DNA from: Chrysomallon squamiferum
Taxonomy: Eukaryota; Mollusca; Gastropoda; Neomphalida; Peltospiridae
Length of the DNA: 64,000 bases
Direction: 5' to 3'
NCBI GenBank assembly: GCA_012295275.1
Contig: CM022668.1
Span: 11,022,291 to 11,086,290, forward strand
Positions 11,531 to 24,836 of this stretch are shown piece after piece; position 1 is the stretch's first letter, and each line of letters starts with the position of its first letter. Made by a program: the position numbers and the translations under genes. The notes below the pieces were generated by a model. The model was not told where the DNA came from and did not search any database. It saw nothing but the letters and a program-made list of their open reading frames with translations.

Positions 11531-13330
11531 TTATTTAGTCGTGGTTATTACTATTGTTATTTTTATTGCTATTGTTGTTGTTATTTTAACGAGTATTAAC
11601 TATTTCAGTCTACTTTGTGTATGAAATACACTGGTCGCAGTCGGTTTTGATTTCATCAGATCTGGAAAACATTTATAATTAACTGTGTCCAACGCACTGC
11701 AATGTCTGACATCAGCGTTTCACAAAACACCTGTTACAACTATCAAACTAATTATATAGTAAAACAGAGCAAACGTTTATATACACTGATTTTATTTTCC
11801 TCAAGTGTGAATTGATTTAATACATCAGTCATTTAAACACGAAATTAATAACTTGAGCGGATATCTTACTATGTGTACAATGTGTGTTAATGTATATCGC
11901 AGTATGCAGATTGCTTTCTGCAGAGATAATCAAATTATGTATATTGAAATAAAGAAGAGAGAGCTGCTAAATGTTAATTGTTTTAATCAATATTTGTTTT
12001 CTGATCAGAATTTATTTCAGAAGACTGGTGCACAGTAGAGTAAAAATATTTCAAAATAAATTTGAAACTATTCTCTTGTATACTTTAATAAAATTATGTT
12101 GTAAATGTATTAGCATCTATCAGTTTATGTATGCATATTAAAAACATCTAGATTATCTGAAGGAGACAAGTCGGAGGACGAAATTGTAAGACAAGTACTG
12201 TTCTCCTATATCGTGTTACACAGACAAAGTGTAACTAAATATTCACATGTTCCGTAACCGAAATCTGAGTGCGCGTGCATGTATGTGGGTTGATGTATAC
12301 AGGTGTATATACATGTGTGTATATGTGGATCTGTGTATGTGAATGTGTACGTGAATGTGTATATGTTAATGTGTATATGTGAATATGTAAATGTGGATAG
12401 GTACATGTACATATTAAAGTTTGTAAGTACGTTTGTATCAATGTGTGTGTGTCTGTGCATGTATGTGTGTATGTATATAAGTGTGTATGCATGTATATGT
12501 TTATTTATCTATGTCATTTTATAAGAATATGTATGAAAGCATGTGTGTATGTGTTTTTTCTATCCGTGTTATTGAATGTATGTATATGAGTGCTTCTGTA
12601 TCTATTTATTTGTCAATGTATTTATGTGCGTACGGTTTCATGTTTCAATATAAATAGACACATATGTATGTATATATGTGAATACGTATCTATGTATCTA
12701 GGTATATCTGTATGTATGTGTGTACGTAGTTTCGTTATCACACGTGTTGTATCTTGTAATTAAATCTGGTTACTACTCGTCTTGTATTGTGAGCGGTTTC
12801 TCTTTCCTATCAAGTAAAATGAATGCTAAGAAAGATAATCACAGCTGGAGTCGAATTAAATACAAAGATACGCGTATAAATTAAACCCTACGTTAATGCA
12901 CAACGGCCATTACTCACTGAAAAACAATGGTGCGAAATAAATATGTAGATATTTGTAAATATTCGAATATTATTTGTTTGTTTGTTTGTTTATTTAGTTC
13001 TGTCTTTCTTTCTTTATTATTACTATTATTGTTGTTACTGTTATTTTTATTATAAGAAGTAGTAGTAGTAGTAGTATAGGAATCAGATATTCAATATAGA
13101 GATGTAGAAAATAAGGAGTTTATATTCTGTGTGAACTAAACACATTACAGCAAACTTTGTGACAAATAGAAATGTTGACACCTTAAAGTACACTGTTACT
13201 TTTAAATCGCTGATTTGATGGATTCTGAGAAAATGTGAGCGGCTCCTTATGATATAAGTTCCTATGTATGACAGGAACTGACTCAATGTTTATTCAGCTG
13301 TATTTAGTTACTAAGAATTATAATTCAAAA
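11400..13330 (+). repeat. S repeat copy 2
   Basis: Second S copy, very similar to 8510-10130; the palindrome arm ends inside it at 12157. An (ATT)n tract is at 11490-11535. Confidence 0.65.
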
Positions 13331-13800
13331 CATATGATATCAAACTTTACTTCGGATGTATTAGAAAAAACAAGAAACAAAAACGAAATAATTTATCAGT
13401 TAAAACTCAGAATGAAATGTTTGAAATTTAATACCAAAATTGTCTTGACACTTAAATCTAACCCTAATACTAACTCTACTACTAACCTAACCCTAACTAT
13501 TTTGATCTTATGAGATGTAGAATAGATTGAGTATTAACTATGACAACGTATGAAACTTTTAATACTGGCGTTATAAAGAGCTTCTGTTAAAACTAACAAA
13601 TTAATTTACAGTTCAGCGGTCGATATAATAATACAACAAAAGTGTATGTACGCTGATTTTATTTGCTTCAAGTGCCATTTGATTTTAAACTTCTGTCATG
13701 AAAAGACGGAATAAATAAAATCAGCAGTGTGTATTAACAGATATCACAGTATGCAGATTGCTTTCCACAGAGATAATAGAATTTTAGAATTTCTTCTATG
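12158..13800. repeat. Spacer of the inverted repeat, made of S repeat
   Basis: Present only on the left of the gap. 12158-13200 repeats 9240-10140 (same block: TGTGTGTACGTAGTTTCGTTATC, then a GTAGTAGTA run, then ATAGAGATGTAGAAAATAAGG). 13340-13800 matches 51860-52230 (AAACTCAGAATGAAATG, CCTAACCC tracts, then TCACAGTATGCAGATTGCTTTCC). No gene is seen. GT/AT microsatellites lie at 12280-12500. Confidence 0.7.
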
Positions 13801-14000
13801 NNNNNNNNNNNNNNNNNNNNNNNNNNNNNNNNNNNNNNNNNNNNNNNNNNNNNNNNNNNNNNNNNNNNNNNNNNNNNNNNNNNNNNNNNNNNNNNNNNNN
13901 NNNNNNNNNNNNNNNNNNNNNNNNNNNNNNNNNNNNNNNNNNNNNNNNNNNNNNNNNNNNNNNNNNNNNNNNNNNNNNNNNNNNNNNNNNNNNNNNNNNN
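13801..14000. other. Assembly gap of 200 N
   Basis: Exactly 200 undetermined bases inside the palindrome spacer. The true length and content are unknown, and the joining of the two arms depends on it. Confidence 1.
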
Positions 14001-14629
14001 GATAATCTAGACTGTTTTAATAATGCACATAAAACTGATAGATGCTAATACATTTACAACATAATTTTATTAAAGTATACAAGAGAATAGTTTCAAATTT
14101 ATTTTGAAATATTTTTACTCTACTGTGCACCAGTCTTCTGAAATAAATTCTGATCAGAAAACAAATATTGATTAAAACAATTAACATTTAGCAGCTCTCT
14201 CTTCTTTATTTCAATATACATAATTTGATTATCTCTGCAGAAAGCAATCTGCATACTGCGATATACATTAACACACATTGTACACATAGTAAGATATCCG
14301 CTCAAGTTATTAATTTCGTGTTTAAATGACTGATGTATTAAATCAATTCACACTTGAGGAAAATAAAATCAGTGTATATAAACGTTTGCTCTGTTTTACT
14401 ATATAATTAGTTTGATAGTTGTAACAGGTGTTTTGTGAAACGCTGATGTCAGACATTGCAGTGCGTTGGACACAGTTAATTATAAATGTTTTCCAGATCT
14501 GATGAAATCAAAACCGACTGCGACCAGTGTATTTCATACACAAAAAGTAGACTGAAATAGTTAATACTCGTTAAAATAACAACAACAATAGCAATAAAAA
14601 TAACAATAGTAATAACCACGACTAAATAA

Positions 14630-14662
<33 letters not shown>

Positions 14663-14760
14663 GATAATAGTAATAGTAATAATAATAGTGATCACTATGA
14701 CTAAATCAATAAAATAATAATATTAATAATAATAACAAGAATATAATCAGTAATAGTAAT
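14001..14760 (-). repeat. S repeat, right-arm partner of copy 2 (truncated by gap)
   Basis: Reverse complement of 11400-12157, beginning directly at the gap. Confidence 0.65.
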
Positions 14761-15970
14761 CAGAGTCTTATTTTTTGTTTATTTAATTTTTCGTTTTATT
14801 TTTTTCTTTTTTTTCTTAATTTAGGTAATACTACTACAACTACTACTTTCTGTTTTATATTAATAATTTTTGTCTTAAAAGACCTATTTTTGAAACGACA
14901 GTTTTAATGTCAAATCTCATCTACTGACGTACCTGTTCTAAATATCAATTAACTTAAAAGAAAAGATAAAATTTCCTCTGAAAGATATTAAAATTATTTT
15001 CGTGTTTATTGATTTTTATTTTAAAAAGTCAGTGGATCGCTGTGTACTGCTCTTTTGTCACGCTGAGTTTATCAGACGATGAAAAAACACGTGTTTGTGT
15101 TATGTGATTGTAATACAAATAATAAGTTCTCTTCAGTCTGATTAAATTATTTATTAAAATGTTTTTTGTTCTTTTTTTCAGCTGGACACTATTATAAAAT
15201 AAGAATAATAATAATAATAATTTATTTTATTCTTGTTTAGTTTAGTTTTTCCTTTGTTTATTTGTTTGTAGACGTCTATGTTTGTTTCGTTCGTATAGGT
15301 GAGTTTTGGCGTAATTATTGATGTTGTTGCTGTGTTGTTGTTGTTTTTTCTATTTTGATTACTTTTTAAAAGAAATGTTTACGTTCGTTCAGAAATGTAC
15401 TATTCCCTTAGTTATCACTTAAAACACTAAGATTAACTAAATGTGCCGTACTGCAGTGTTTCTCAGAACAGAATAAAAATTATTAAACTTATAAATCACA
15501 TGAATGAACTATATGTTAAGTAAATGTTAACTATTATTACTGAATGCAATATAAATAACATTGATTAAAAATGATAATATATAGTAATAATAACTTCTAT
15601 TATTACAATTTCATTTTTATTTTTTTATTTTGAGAAAGACGTCATTACTATTATTATAAAATTGTGCTGTTACTACTGCTAGTATTATAATTTTCTATTT
15701 CGTTTGATTAATTTCTTTATTAAAATGAATATTTTCACTAGCAGAGATTTAATGTCAAATCTTCAGAGAATGACACATATAATTTCACCTTTGTTCATTT
15801 CAATCCTGAAAATCAAGTTAAACACAGAGAACATCTGTTCTATCACACTGAGTTTCAACTCTGATAACACAGTAATTTTCTTTAGATACGAACATTGAAC
15901 ATTTATTCTTCTGAGATAAACGAAAGCCAGCTGTTAATAAAAAACTGACTTTAACAATATTTCTTTTATG
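14760..15970 (+). repeat. R repeat, right-arm copy
   Basis: Reverse complement of 10190-11400; forward orientation of R. Confidence 0.65.
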
Positions 15971-16024
15971 TTTTTGTTTAAAAGTAACAGTGTACTTTAA
16001 GGTGTCAACATTTCTATTTGTCAC

Positions 16025-17590
16025 AAAGTTTGCTGTAATGTGTTTAGTTCACACAGAATATAAACTCCTTATTTTCTACATCTCTATATTGAATATCTGA
16101 TTCCTATACTACTACTACTACTTCTTATAATAAAAATAACAGTAACAACAATAATAGTAATAATAAAGAAAGAAAGACAGAACTAAATAAACAAACAAAC
16201 AAACAAATAATATTCGAATATTTACAAATATCTACATATTTATTTGGCACCACTGTTTTTCTGTGAGTAATGGCCGTTGTGCATTAACGTAGGGTTTAAT
16301 TTATACGCGTATCTTTATATTTAATTCCACTCCAGCTGTGATTATCTTTCTTAGCATTCATTTTACTTGATAGGAAAGAGAAACCGCTCACAAGACAAGA
16401 CGAGTAGTAACCAGATTTAATTACAAGATACAACACGTGTGATAACGAAACTACGTACACACATATATGCAGATATACATAGATACATAGATACGTATTC
16501 ACATATATATATATGCATATATGTATATTTATATTGAAATATGAATAGCTTGACAAAAAAATAGATAGTGATGCACTCATATACATACATTCAGTTACAC
16601 ACTTAGAAAAAAACAGACCGACACATACCTTCATACATATTCTCATAAAATGACATAGATAAAAAAACATATCAAGCATACATACATACACAGACTAACA
16701 CATATATACCCACATATTTACATACTTTAATATGTACATGCTCGTATACATATTCACACATGCATATACACCTGTGTACATCAACCCACACACATGCACT
16801 CAGATTTCGCTTACAAAAGAGGTGAATATTTAATTATTCTTTGTCTGTGTTACACGATATAGGAGAATAATACTTGTCTTGCAATTTCGTCCTCCGACTT
16901 GTCTCCTTCAGATAAGCTAGATGTTTTTAATATGCATACATATTCTGATAGATGTTAATATACTTTTATTAAAGTATACAAGAGAATAGTTTCAATTTAT
17001 TTTGAAATATTTTCACACTAATGTAGACCAGTCTTCTGAAATGAATTTTGATCTGAAAACAAATATTGATAAAAACAATTAACATTTAGCAGCTGCCTCT
17101 TGTTTACTTCAATATACATAATTTGATTATCTCTGCAGAAAGCAATCTGCATACTGCGATATATATTAACACACACTGTGCACATAGTAAGATATCCGCT
17201 CAAGTTATTAATTTCGTGTTTAAATGACTGATGTTTTAAATCAGTTCACACTTGAGGAAAATAAAATCAGTGTAATAAACATTTGCTCTGTTTTTGTATG
17301 CAATTAATTTGATAGTTGTAACAGGTGTTTTGTGAAACGCTGATGTCAGACATTGCAGTGCGTTGGACACAGTTAATTATAAATGTCTTTCAGATCTGAT
17401 GAAATCAAAACCGACAGCTACCAGTGTATTTCATACACAAAGTATACTGAGATAGTTAATACTGGTAATAATAACAACAACAATAGCAATAAAAATAATA
17501 ATAGTAATAATTTTCTAAATAAAATAATAATTATAATAATAGTAATAATAATAGTAATAACTATGACTAAATAAATAAATTAATTAATTA

Positions 17591-17634
<44 letters not shown>

Positions 17635-17650
17635 TAATAATAATATCAGT
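16025..17650 (-). repeat. S repeat, right-arm partner of copy 1
   Basis: Reverse complement of 8510-10130 with few differences. Confidence 0.65.
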
Positions 17651-18149
17651 AATCGTAATGAAAGTTTAAATAATGTTTTCTTTCTTCTTATTTCTTTTCT
17701 TTTATTTTATTTTTCGTTTCATTTTTATTTTTATTTTTTTTCTTAATTTTGGTACTTTTCTTAAACCAGACACTTTTGTAGAAATGTTTCAGAGCATCCT
17801 AATACAAAGGAAGGTGTTTTAAAATGTTTCATAGATCGCATATCTGAAGCAAACTGGAACATAACACGAACACATACTCAGAATATTTAAATATTTACGA
17901 TATGCAATTGTGTACTTCCTTTGAAAGTTTTTCTTCCCTGGTAACGGTACGTGCAATACTAATAGAATTAATCTTATAATACAATAATATGTTTATTATT
18001 TTCGACAAATCTAGATGAAACTGATTAGAAAAAATGATTAAAGCTATTTTAAGAATGTAAATAAAAATAAAATTACTCTGACATTCTTATAAATCAGACT
18101 AAAAAAAAAGCAGCTTTCACAAATTGAGAAAATCACATCTTAGGCACAT

Positions 18150-18985
18150 ACAAATAAGTGCCTGGTAAAATGTATCAAGTTAGCAAAACTGGACAATGTA
18201 AAGATCTGCACAATAGTCTAATACGTCAACTCTGGAGAGTAATTTCTCATATGCCGTATCAGATGCTCTCCTTCTCCTACAGGCTCAAGAAAACAAAAAG
18301 CAAGACAGACTTCCAGAACATCAACATCCTATTGGAATCCCCTGCGGAACAACAGAACCAACAGCAGCTAAAGGAGACTACCTGGATAACTACAAGAACT
18401 CTCCATTAGAAGCAGTATGGCACAAGAACTGATCTACAGATTACAGTACCTTTCTCCACTGGCCTTCATGTGTAGCAAAAAGGGAACGAAAAAAAAAGAA
18501 AAAATCAAATGGAAGTATATATGTATCTGATTATCACTATAGTAAAAAAAAAAAAAAAAAAAATGCAAACAAAGAAGAGACTGAAGTACTGTCAAAACAA
18601 ACCAAAAAAAATAATAACATCTATGAAACGAAAACGAAGATCGAATATTAAATGTATTTTTATTTTTAAGATATTGGCCCGATTAACGATTTTCAGTTGC
18701 TTCAGCAGAAATGTAAAACATTTCTGAGATGGCCACACCTGAAACAACAAAACGATGAAAAATGTGACATCAGTAAAATAGAGACAAAAAAAAAGTATTT
18801 CAAATAAGAGAATTTTATATTTTTTCAGTTTTAATGAAAAAAATTAACACGTGATTAAAAAAGAAAAGAATTGATAAAAATGTAATTATCTTACCAATAT
18901 TTTCTTATATGATATATGTTGTTTAAATAATATATTAATTTTATATTTTATGTAAAGTAATAAATACCTGATCAAAAGTATTTTA
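18150..18985 (+). mobile_element. 3' end of non-LTR retrotransposon (right arm copy)
   Basis: Same element as 7190-8020. The frame at 18158-18409 ends QQLKETTWITTRTLH, aligning to the end of the coding part of the LINE at 56000-57310. The 3' untranslated part follows to AATAAATACCTGATCAAAAG. Confidence 0.6.
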
Positions 18986-18999
18986 ATAGTAATAAAAGT

Positions 19000-20600
19000 T
19001 TAAATAATGTTTTCTTTTTCTTATTTTTTTTCACTTTTCTTTTACCCTTTTTTATTATCATTTTTGTTTTATTTTATTTTTCGTTTAATTTTTTTATTAT
19101 CATTAATACTTTTGAGTAGGAGAGAAGTGATTACTACTTCTACTACTACTGCAACTACTACTTTCTATTTTATATGATTAATTTACGTATTAAAATAGCT
19201 ACTTTTGAAACGACAGATTTAATGTCAAATCTCAGCTACTGACGTACCTGTTCTAAATATCAAATCACATAAAAGAAAAGAGAACATTTTCCTATGAAAG
19301 ATTTTAAAATTATTTTCGTATTCATTCATTTTTATTTAAAAAAGTCAGTGAATCCCTTTGTATAGCTGTTTTGTCACGCTGAGTTTATCAGACAATAAAA
19401 AAAGATACGTGTTTGTGTTATGTGATTATAATACAAATAATACTTTCTCTTTCCTCTGATTAATTTATCTATTAACCTTTTTTTTTCAGTAGGACACTTT
19501 TATAAATTAAAAATACTACTACTAATAATAATTTATTTTATTTTTGTTTTTCCTTTAGTTTGTTTTTCCTCTGTAGATGTATATGTTTGTTTCGTTCGTA
19601 TAGGTGAGTTTTGGCGTAATTATTGATGTTGTTGCTGTGTTTTTGTTTTTCTATTTTGATTACTTTTTAAAAGAAATGTTTACGTTCGTTCACATGCGTA
19701 CTATTACCTTCATTATCACTTAAAACACTAAGATTAACTCTATGTGCTGTACTGTAGTGTTTCTCAGAACAGAATGGAAATTATTAAAGTTATAAACCAC
19801 ATGAATGAACTACATGTTAAGTAAATGGTAACTATTATTATTGAATGCAAAATAAATAACACTGTTTAAAAATGATAATATATAGTAATAATAACTTTTA
19901 TTTTTACAATTTCATTGTTTTATTTATTTATTTTTTTTGAGAAAGACGTCATTACGATTATTATAAAATTGTGCTGTTACAACTACTACTACTATAATTT
20001 TCCATTTCTTGTGATTAATTTGTTTATTAAAATGAATATTTTCACTAGTAGAGATTTAATGTCAAATCTTCAGAGAATGACAGAGATAATTTCACCCTTG
20101 TTCATTTCAGTTTTGAAAAATAAATTAAATACTGTGAATATCTGTTCTGTCACACTGAGCTTCAACTCTGATAACACAGTAATGTTCTATACATAGAAAC
20201 ATTGAACATTTATTCTTCTGAGATAAACGAAAGCCAGCTGTTAATAAAAACTGAGTTTAACAATATTTGTTTTATCTTTTGTTTTCATTCAGTGATGGTA
20301 ATTGCTTTTGCTGACATCTGTGAGGCTGAGATTGGAAAATAAATCAAACACTGCGCACAGCTGTTTTAATCCCTTGAGTTTAAACTCTGATAAGAGATGA
20401 CTTATATTTTATGTTCGGTGAACCTAATCTGAAAATTGGGTTTGCTGTTGGAGGACAAATATTACAACCGATTTTCATCCCTGACATGAATGAAATCAAA
20501 GAATAACTTTTATTAAGCCATATACATTTTTAAAATCATTTTCAGGAATACTTATAACAATAAAATAGATATCTAAATAGATAGACAGATAGATAGTTTC
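19000..20600 (+). repeat. R repeat, right-arm copy
   Basis: Reverse complement of 5700-7170; abuts the LINE tail at about 18985. Confidence 0.65.
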
Positions 20601-20639
20601 AGTTACTTATAAAAAGTAGCTTATTAATATCCAATAATA

Positions 20640-21400
20640 ATTTTGTTTCACTGTTATATTTAAACAGCAGTAAAACATTCTTTATTTAATTAATTGTTTA
20701 ATTGTTATATTTAAAGACCAGCAAAGCACTGCTGGTTATGGAACTGTTTTAGATTAATCAGTAAGATTTTGTTTTATTTAAATATAGTGTGCTTTCTCTT
20801 CTTTCATTGTTTTATTCAGAATTTAGTAATAATTACTTTATTCGTTTTATTATTCCTTAGTAATATATATTTGATGTTACGTATACACTTATTCATATTT
20901 AGATGCATACATACATACATATATACCTACATATATAAATACATACCTACATACATACATACTTATATACATATATGATTACATACATATGTATGGCTTA
21001 TGTTATTCCGTTGTTTTACTCAGAATTTAGTAACAATTAATTTATTTATTTTATTGTGTTATTTAAACAGCCGTAGATATATTGTGTTTTGTCTTATTGT
21101 TTTATTAAAACGTGAGTACGATTTGGTTAGGTTTATTTGAAAAGAATAGAACTACGTTCATGTCTATTTTTGATTTGTTTTAGGACTAAAGCTTCTTTTA
21201 CTTGTTTTGTCGTTTATATTGAAACTTTCAGAACACTCTTTATTCTAAAAAGGAAGTGGGATTATTTGTATTTTTTTTAAACATTAATAAGACTTGGTTT
21301 ATCTATGTTACTGTTATTATTTAGTTAGTGTTGGTTTATCTGATATATCTTATTTTTTATTTTTTTAAAATTTTTTTTGAGAAGTGAGGGAACTTTTAAA
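20640..21400. repeat. Degenerate minisatellite, right-arm copy
   Basis: Mirror of 4760-5560, with tetranucleotide ATAC runs at 20895-20995. The stretch 21400-21960 has no recognisable feature and mirrors 4260-4760. Confidence 0.5.
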
Positions 21401-21959
21401 CCTTAATGATTTGAATTACATTTTACATACATGATGTTTATGAACGACAGTGTGTGAATGGTGGAACTACTAACGCATTATTTTGTACACGTATTTGGCA
21501 ACCACGTTGGGAAGAACTATGAAGAGAGGAAATATCAGTAATTTTAATTCTTAATAACTTTAAGTTTAACGGTTTTTATGCTATTAAAAACACAGACAAA
21601 TACATATATACACACAATATACTCATCAAAATGAAGTGCAAGACACAAGAAGGTATAAGTTCATGTACGTATTTAACTATCACACTTAAAACGAAACACT
21701 CTGTTCATACAATGTTGTTTGTTTGTATGTGTGTTTAACAACACGACACAATGATTAAAACTGGATGTTGTCTATGATTTAAACGGATATTAGATATACG
21801 AATGCAGAACTTTGGTCATTTAAAATATATTTTCATTCATGGAACTAAAAAAAAAAGTATTTTTTTTTTCATACAACCTTTTGGTTATAGCAGGGACAGC
21901 CAGCATGCACTCCACCCGTTTCCAAGCCCAGCCTCACCGCTTTCAGTATATCTCTAGTT

Positions 21960-22096
21960 TCTGAAAGCAATCACCATCACTGACGAATACAACAACACAG
22001 CAACAACAACAATAATGATTCACACCATGGAAAGTGTACTGTTGTTCTTTGTTGTGATTGTTGTAGTTGTTGTAGTTGTTGTTGTTGTTGTTGTTG

Positions 22097-22143
<47 letters not shown>

Positions 22144-22620
22144 GTTATTATTTATTTATTAATTACTTAATTGATTAATTATTAGACGACCCTACTGAAA
22201 ATAATGTTTTTGATAAATAAATTAATCGGACGAAATAGAAAGTATTATTGTTTGCTCTTTCTATGTATTACTGATATTAGAATCACAGGGCACAAATGTG
22301 TGTCTTTTCATCGTCAGTTAAACTCAGCATGACAGAACAGCTGTACACATTGGTTCACTGACTTTTTTAAATGAAAATCAATCAATATGAAATTAATCTC
22401 AAAGTCTGTCATAGTAAAATTGTATCTTTTATTCTAAATTAATTGATACGTAGAACAGAGCCATCAGTAGCTGAGATTTGCATTAAATCTCTTCTTAAAA
22501 ATAGCTCTTTTAATAAATAAATTAATCATTTAAAATAGAGAGTAGTAGTAGTAGTAGTAGCAGTAATTTCGCTCTCAAAAAAAAAATTAAAAGAAAATAA
22601 TAACATTAATAATAAAACAA
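21960..22620 (-). repeat. R repeat copy upstream of gene B
   Basis: Mirror of 3580-4260, followed by (ATT)n at 22680-22775. (GTT)n/(ATT)n runs at 22075-22150 interrupt it. Confidence 0.6.
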
Positions 22621-22692
22621 TTGAAAAGGGAAAAAAGAAAAAGATAAATTCATTAAATTTCATTATTAGTATTATTAATATTATTATTATTA

Positions 22693-22777
<85 letters not shown>

Positions 22778-23167
22778 GTTATCATTATTGCTGTTTTGGC
22801 TTTTGCTATTGTTATTATTATTATTATAGTTATTACACCTTTTATATACATCCATCCCTTCATTCATAAATATATGTAAGAACAAGAACATTTGAATGCA
22901 TTCTTACATACGTTTATACACACATACAAATACATGTACAGACATATACAAACAGAAACGTACATACAATACACACATATGCATACACGCATACATATCT
23001 ATATACATAAATTCATATATATATATATTCATACATACACACCTGGATAAAAACGCAGACCCATATTAATAAATAGATAAGTGTCTCTGTGTATTTAAAT
23101 TTGACACTTGAACAACCAGTCATATTTCAGTTTTCATAAGCTCCTTGAAAATAGGCAAAAACAAATT

Positions 23168-23235
23168 GTTTGATTGACATTTAAAATCTCCTTAAATAAC
23201 GCAGTCTGATGTTTACGATTTTATTTACAATAACC
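23168..23235 (+). promoter_or_regulatory. Conserved 5' flank of gene B
   Basis: TGTTTGATTGACAT (about 23167-23180) lies 56 bp before the MNQKD ATG, the same spacing as in gene A and within one base of gene D. It is followed by TTAAATAACGCAGTCTGATG. Role inferred from conservation. Confidence 0.4.
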
Positions 23236-24777
23236 ATGAATCAGAAGGACATTGTATTAAACATTTTCTTGGTGGGATGTTTCCTTCTGGTGTCGTCTGC
23301 GATGGAAAGAGTCTCCAGCAGTAAGATTTCATTTTCCTTTTACTTCTCTTTAAACAGCAGAAAGATTAGTTGCTGTTGTTTGGGGGGAGGGTGGTTTTTT
23401 TTTTTTTTTTTTTTTTTTTTCATTCTTTTAGAAATGTTAAATGATTTTGTTTATTAGTTTTATTTAAACACAGTAAGATCTTATTTTTCTTGCTGTTTAT
23501 CTTTAAGCAGAATAAACTATTTATTTGTTTTAGTATTTTGTTTAGAAAAATGTAAAGCATTGTTGATTTGTTCTCATATTTTCTTTACACAGTAAAGCAT
23601 TGTTTATTTGCTTGTTTTTATACTCTGTGTCTTTCCAGCTATACCTGGTTGTGAGTACATCGTTATTCCAGGCAGATATGGAGATGACTTCTATCTAAAA
23701 ATTACAGGGTACCATACACTTGAAGATTGTAGAAGGTTGTGTGACACACAAAACGGATACAATAATAAACCGTGTACTGCAGTAGAACATCTTGGCACCT
23801 ACTGTTATTTGTATTCTTCCGTTTTCCCTTTCAGCTATTACTATTTTTCAACAATGTACATAAAATCCTGCAAAGACGGTAAGAAAATGTGTTGTTAAAT
23901 ATTCATTCAAGATTAGATGGTAATTTATGTCTTCTATTGATTTTTTTTCTGTTAAGAACAGAAGCTGCAAAAGTGCTACAAGAATTATAAAATATACTAA
24001 CAATCTGCATTTGGTTGTTGTTCCAACCAGTGATGCTTGACATGTTAATCAGATGAGAGAATAGTTAATATATGATTACTTTCTCCGGTTATCATTTAGC
24101 ACTCCTTGTGTTTATTTTAATAAATCTACCTTTATTTTAGATATTTTAGAATTAAAATAAGAAAGATTTCTCTTTGTAGGCAAGGAACATTATTTTTCCT
24201 AAGGAAAATTTGTTTTGTTTTCTTTAAACAGTTTTTATAATCTGTCACAGGTACATGTGGATTACCATGTGCAAACGGCGCCACTGTAAACTTTGATGAC
24301 TGTACTTGTTCTTGTTTGAATAACTGGGAAGACACTCTTTGTGGTAAGTTATTTCTTATTTGGTAACGTATTTGAATGAATGATAACTGTTCAGTGTAAA
24401 ACGTCAAATAAACAAATGAATTCAGCATGCAGCGCAAAATGAGAATTAGGAAAAATTGATAAACTATTAGTAAACATTCAGAAGGTGACTAATGGAAAAG
24501 GAGAATCTGGTAAGACTCCATTACAAACTTTTCATTTTAAATTAGCAACTTTTTGGGATGTCCCTGAACATCATAACTACATAGGATCACAAAAAGTAAG
24601 GAATCATAATTTACCTTGCTATAACATTTCAATGCTTATTAGCCAAGATGAAAACGTATTCCTTTCTAATGATATATCAGGTACGTGTGGATTTCCGTCT
24701 AAAAACGGTGCAATTCTAGTATGCAGGACTGTATTTGTTCTTGTATGGAAGGTGGGAAGGAATTGCCTTTCGTACGT

Positions 24778-24836
<59 letters not shown>

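Larger units (their letters stand above)
1..12157 (+). repeat. Left arm of large inverted repeat
   Basis: Reverse complement of 14001-26965. Position 1 (GTTAACAAATCTAGC) pairs with 26965, and 12157 pairs with 14001. Examples of paired blocks are 11853-12038 with 14305-14120, 10131-10337 with 16024-15818, 8953-9138 with 17203-17018, 7438-7656 with 18727-18509, and the exons of gene A with those of gene B. By eye the inner few kb are almost identical and the outer gene regions more diverged. The arm may continue left of the window. Confidence 0.9.

Noticed and set aside
13480-13500. CCTAACCCTAAC-like tracts here and at 51925-51945
   Set aside because: Only two or three short degenerate units within a dispersed repeat; not a telomere or interstitial telomeric array.
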